Origin: Candidatus Omnitrophota bacterium
GTDB taxonomy: Bacteria; Omnitrophota; Gorgyraeia; B26-G9
Direction of reading: 5' to 3'
NCBI GenBank assembly: GCA_030630245.1
Contig: DAOVNL010000004.1
Span: 1-13,500, forward strand
Length of the DNA stretch: 13,500 bases
The translations under genes and the position numbers were made by a program. The notes under the pieces are model-generated. The model saw only the letters and a program-made list of their open reading frames with translations, had not been told where the DNA came from and did no database searches. Shown piece after piece: positions 13,403-13,500 of this stretch; the first letter of the stretch is position 1, and each line of letters opens with the position of its first letter.

Positions 13403-13500
13403 TTAGTTATAAGCCATGTTCACTTTTACATACTCTACACTCAGGTCACTGCTGTATACCGTATGTTCAAAACTCCCATTGTTCAGCTTTGCGGTGATAT
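13403..13500 (-). CDS. argJ: Glutamate N-acetyltransferase/amino-acid acetyltransferase, C-terminal end only
   Basis: Thirty-one residues and a TAA stop (13405-13403) are visible, ending in VYSSDLSVEYVKVNMAYN. ArgJ proteins typically end in a very similar way: (T/S)SDL, then (D/E)YV, a hydrophobic/basic strand and an Asn- or Tyr-rich finish. ArgJ moves the acetyl group from N-acetylornithine to glutamate, recycling it in the cyclic arginine pathway. The place directly upstream of argB supports the call, since argC-argJ-argB-argD is a common order. The catalytic KGSGMI/threonine cleavage site lies outside the window, so mono- or bifunctionality cannot be judged. Confidence 0.82.
   Translation of the reverse strand, partial: ITAKLNNGSFEHTVYSSDLSVEYVKVNMAYN

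Overview
The window holds two unequal parts. About 12.6 kb on the right (roughly 910-13500) is one tightly packed minus-strand cluster for arginine and lysine biosynthesis, followed by folate and pantothenate genes. The left 0.9 kb has a different character: it is more GC-rich and encodes parts of two type IX secretion (T9SS)-style surface proteins. The two parts meet inside panC. No rRNA, tRNA, CRISPR array, transposase or phage gene was seen.

In transcription order (from high to low coordinates) the cluster reads argJ (3' end only), argB, argD, argF, argG, argH, lysA, dapF, dapA, dapB, dapL, folK, a small PspC-domain gene, and panC. The arg genes cover ornithine recycling (ArgJ), N-acetylglutamate phosphorylation, transamination, carbamoylation, and argininosuccinate synthesis and cleavage. 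argC is the one missing step and would be expected upstream, outside the window. DapA, DapB, DapL, DapF and LysA make a complete route from aspartate semialdehyde to lysine through the one-step diaminopimelate aminotransferase variant. The route also supplies meso-diaminopimelate for the cell wall.

Most gene joints are ATGA-type or 8-nt overlaps, or gaps of at most 15 nt, so the genes are probably cotranscribed and translationally coupled. Four joints are wider, about 105-210 bp: argJ/argB, argG/argF, argH/argG and dapB/dapL. These spacers contain reiterated 6-8 nt words, a perfect-armed palindrome, and two copies of a dispersed repeat of about 55 bp (45 of 55 positions identical).

The most notable spots are: (a) dapF, whose usual N-terminal strand has no in-frame start codon, while a lysine-rich leader with a good ribosome binding site lies upstream in another frame and would join dapF if an A10 tract were read as A9; (b) panC, whose last 35-40 residues are replaced in frame by the C-terminal part of a secreted T9SS-type protein, next to a PorV/PorQ-like gene, which is most simply an assembly chimera.

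Organism: the compact AT-rich, lysine-rich genes, the DapL route and this gene order suggest an uncultured Gram-negative-type bacterium, perhaps Omnitrophota-like. This is an inference from general familiarity, not a database result. The left 0.9 kb looks like a T9SS-bearing lineage of the wider Bacteroidetes/FCB kind, such as KSB1, Zixibacteria or Marinimicrobia relatives.
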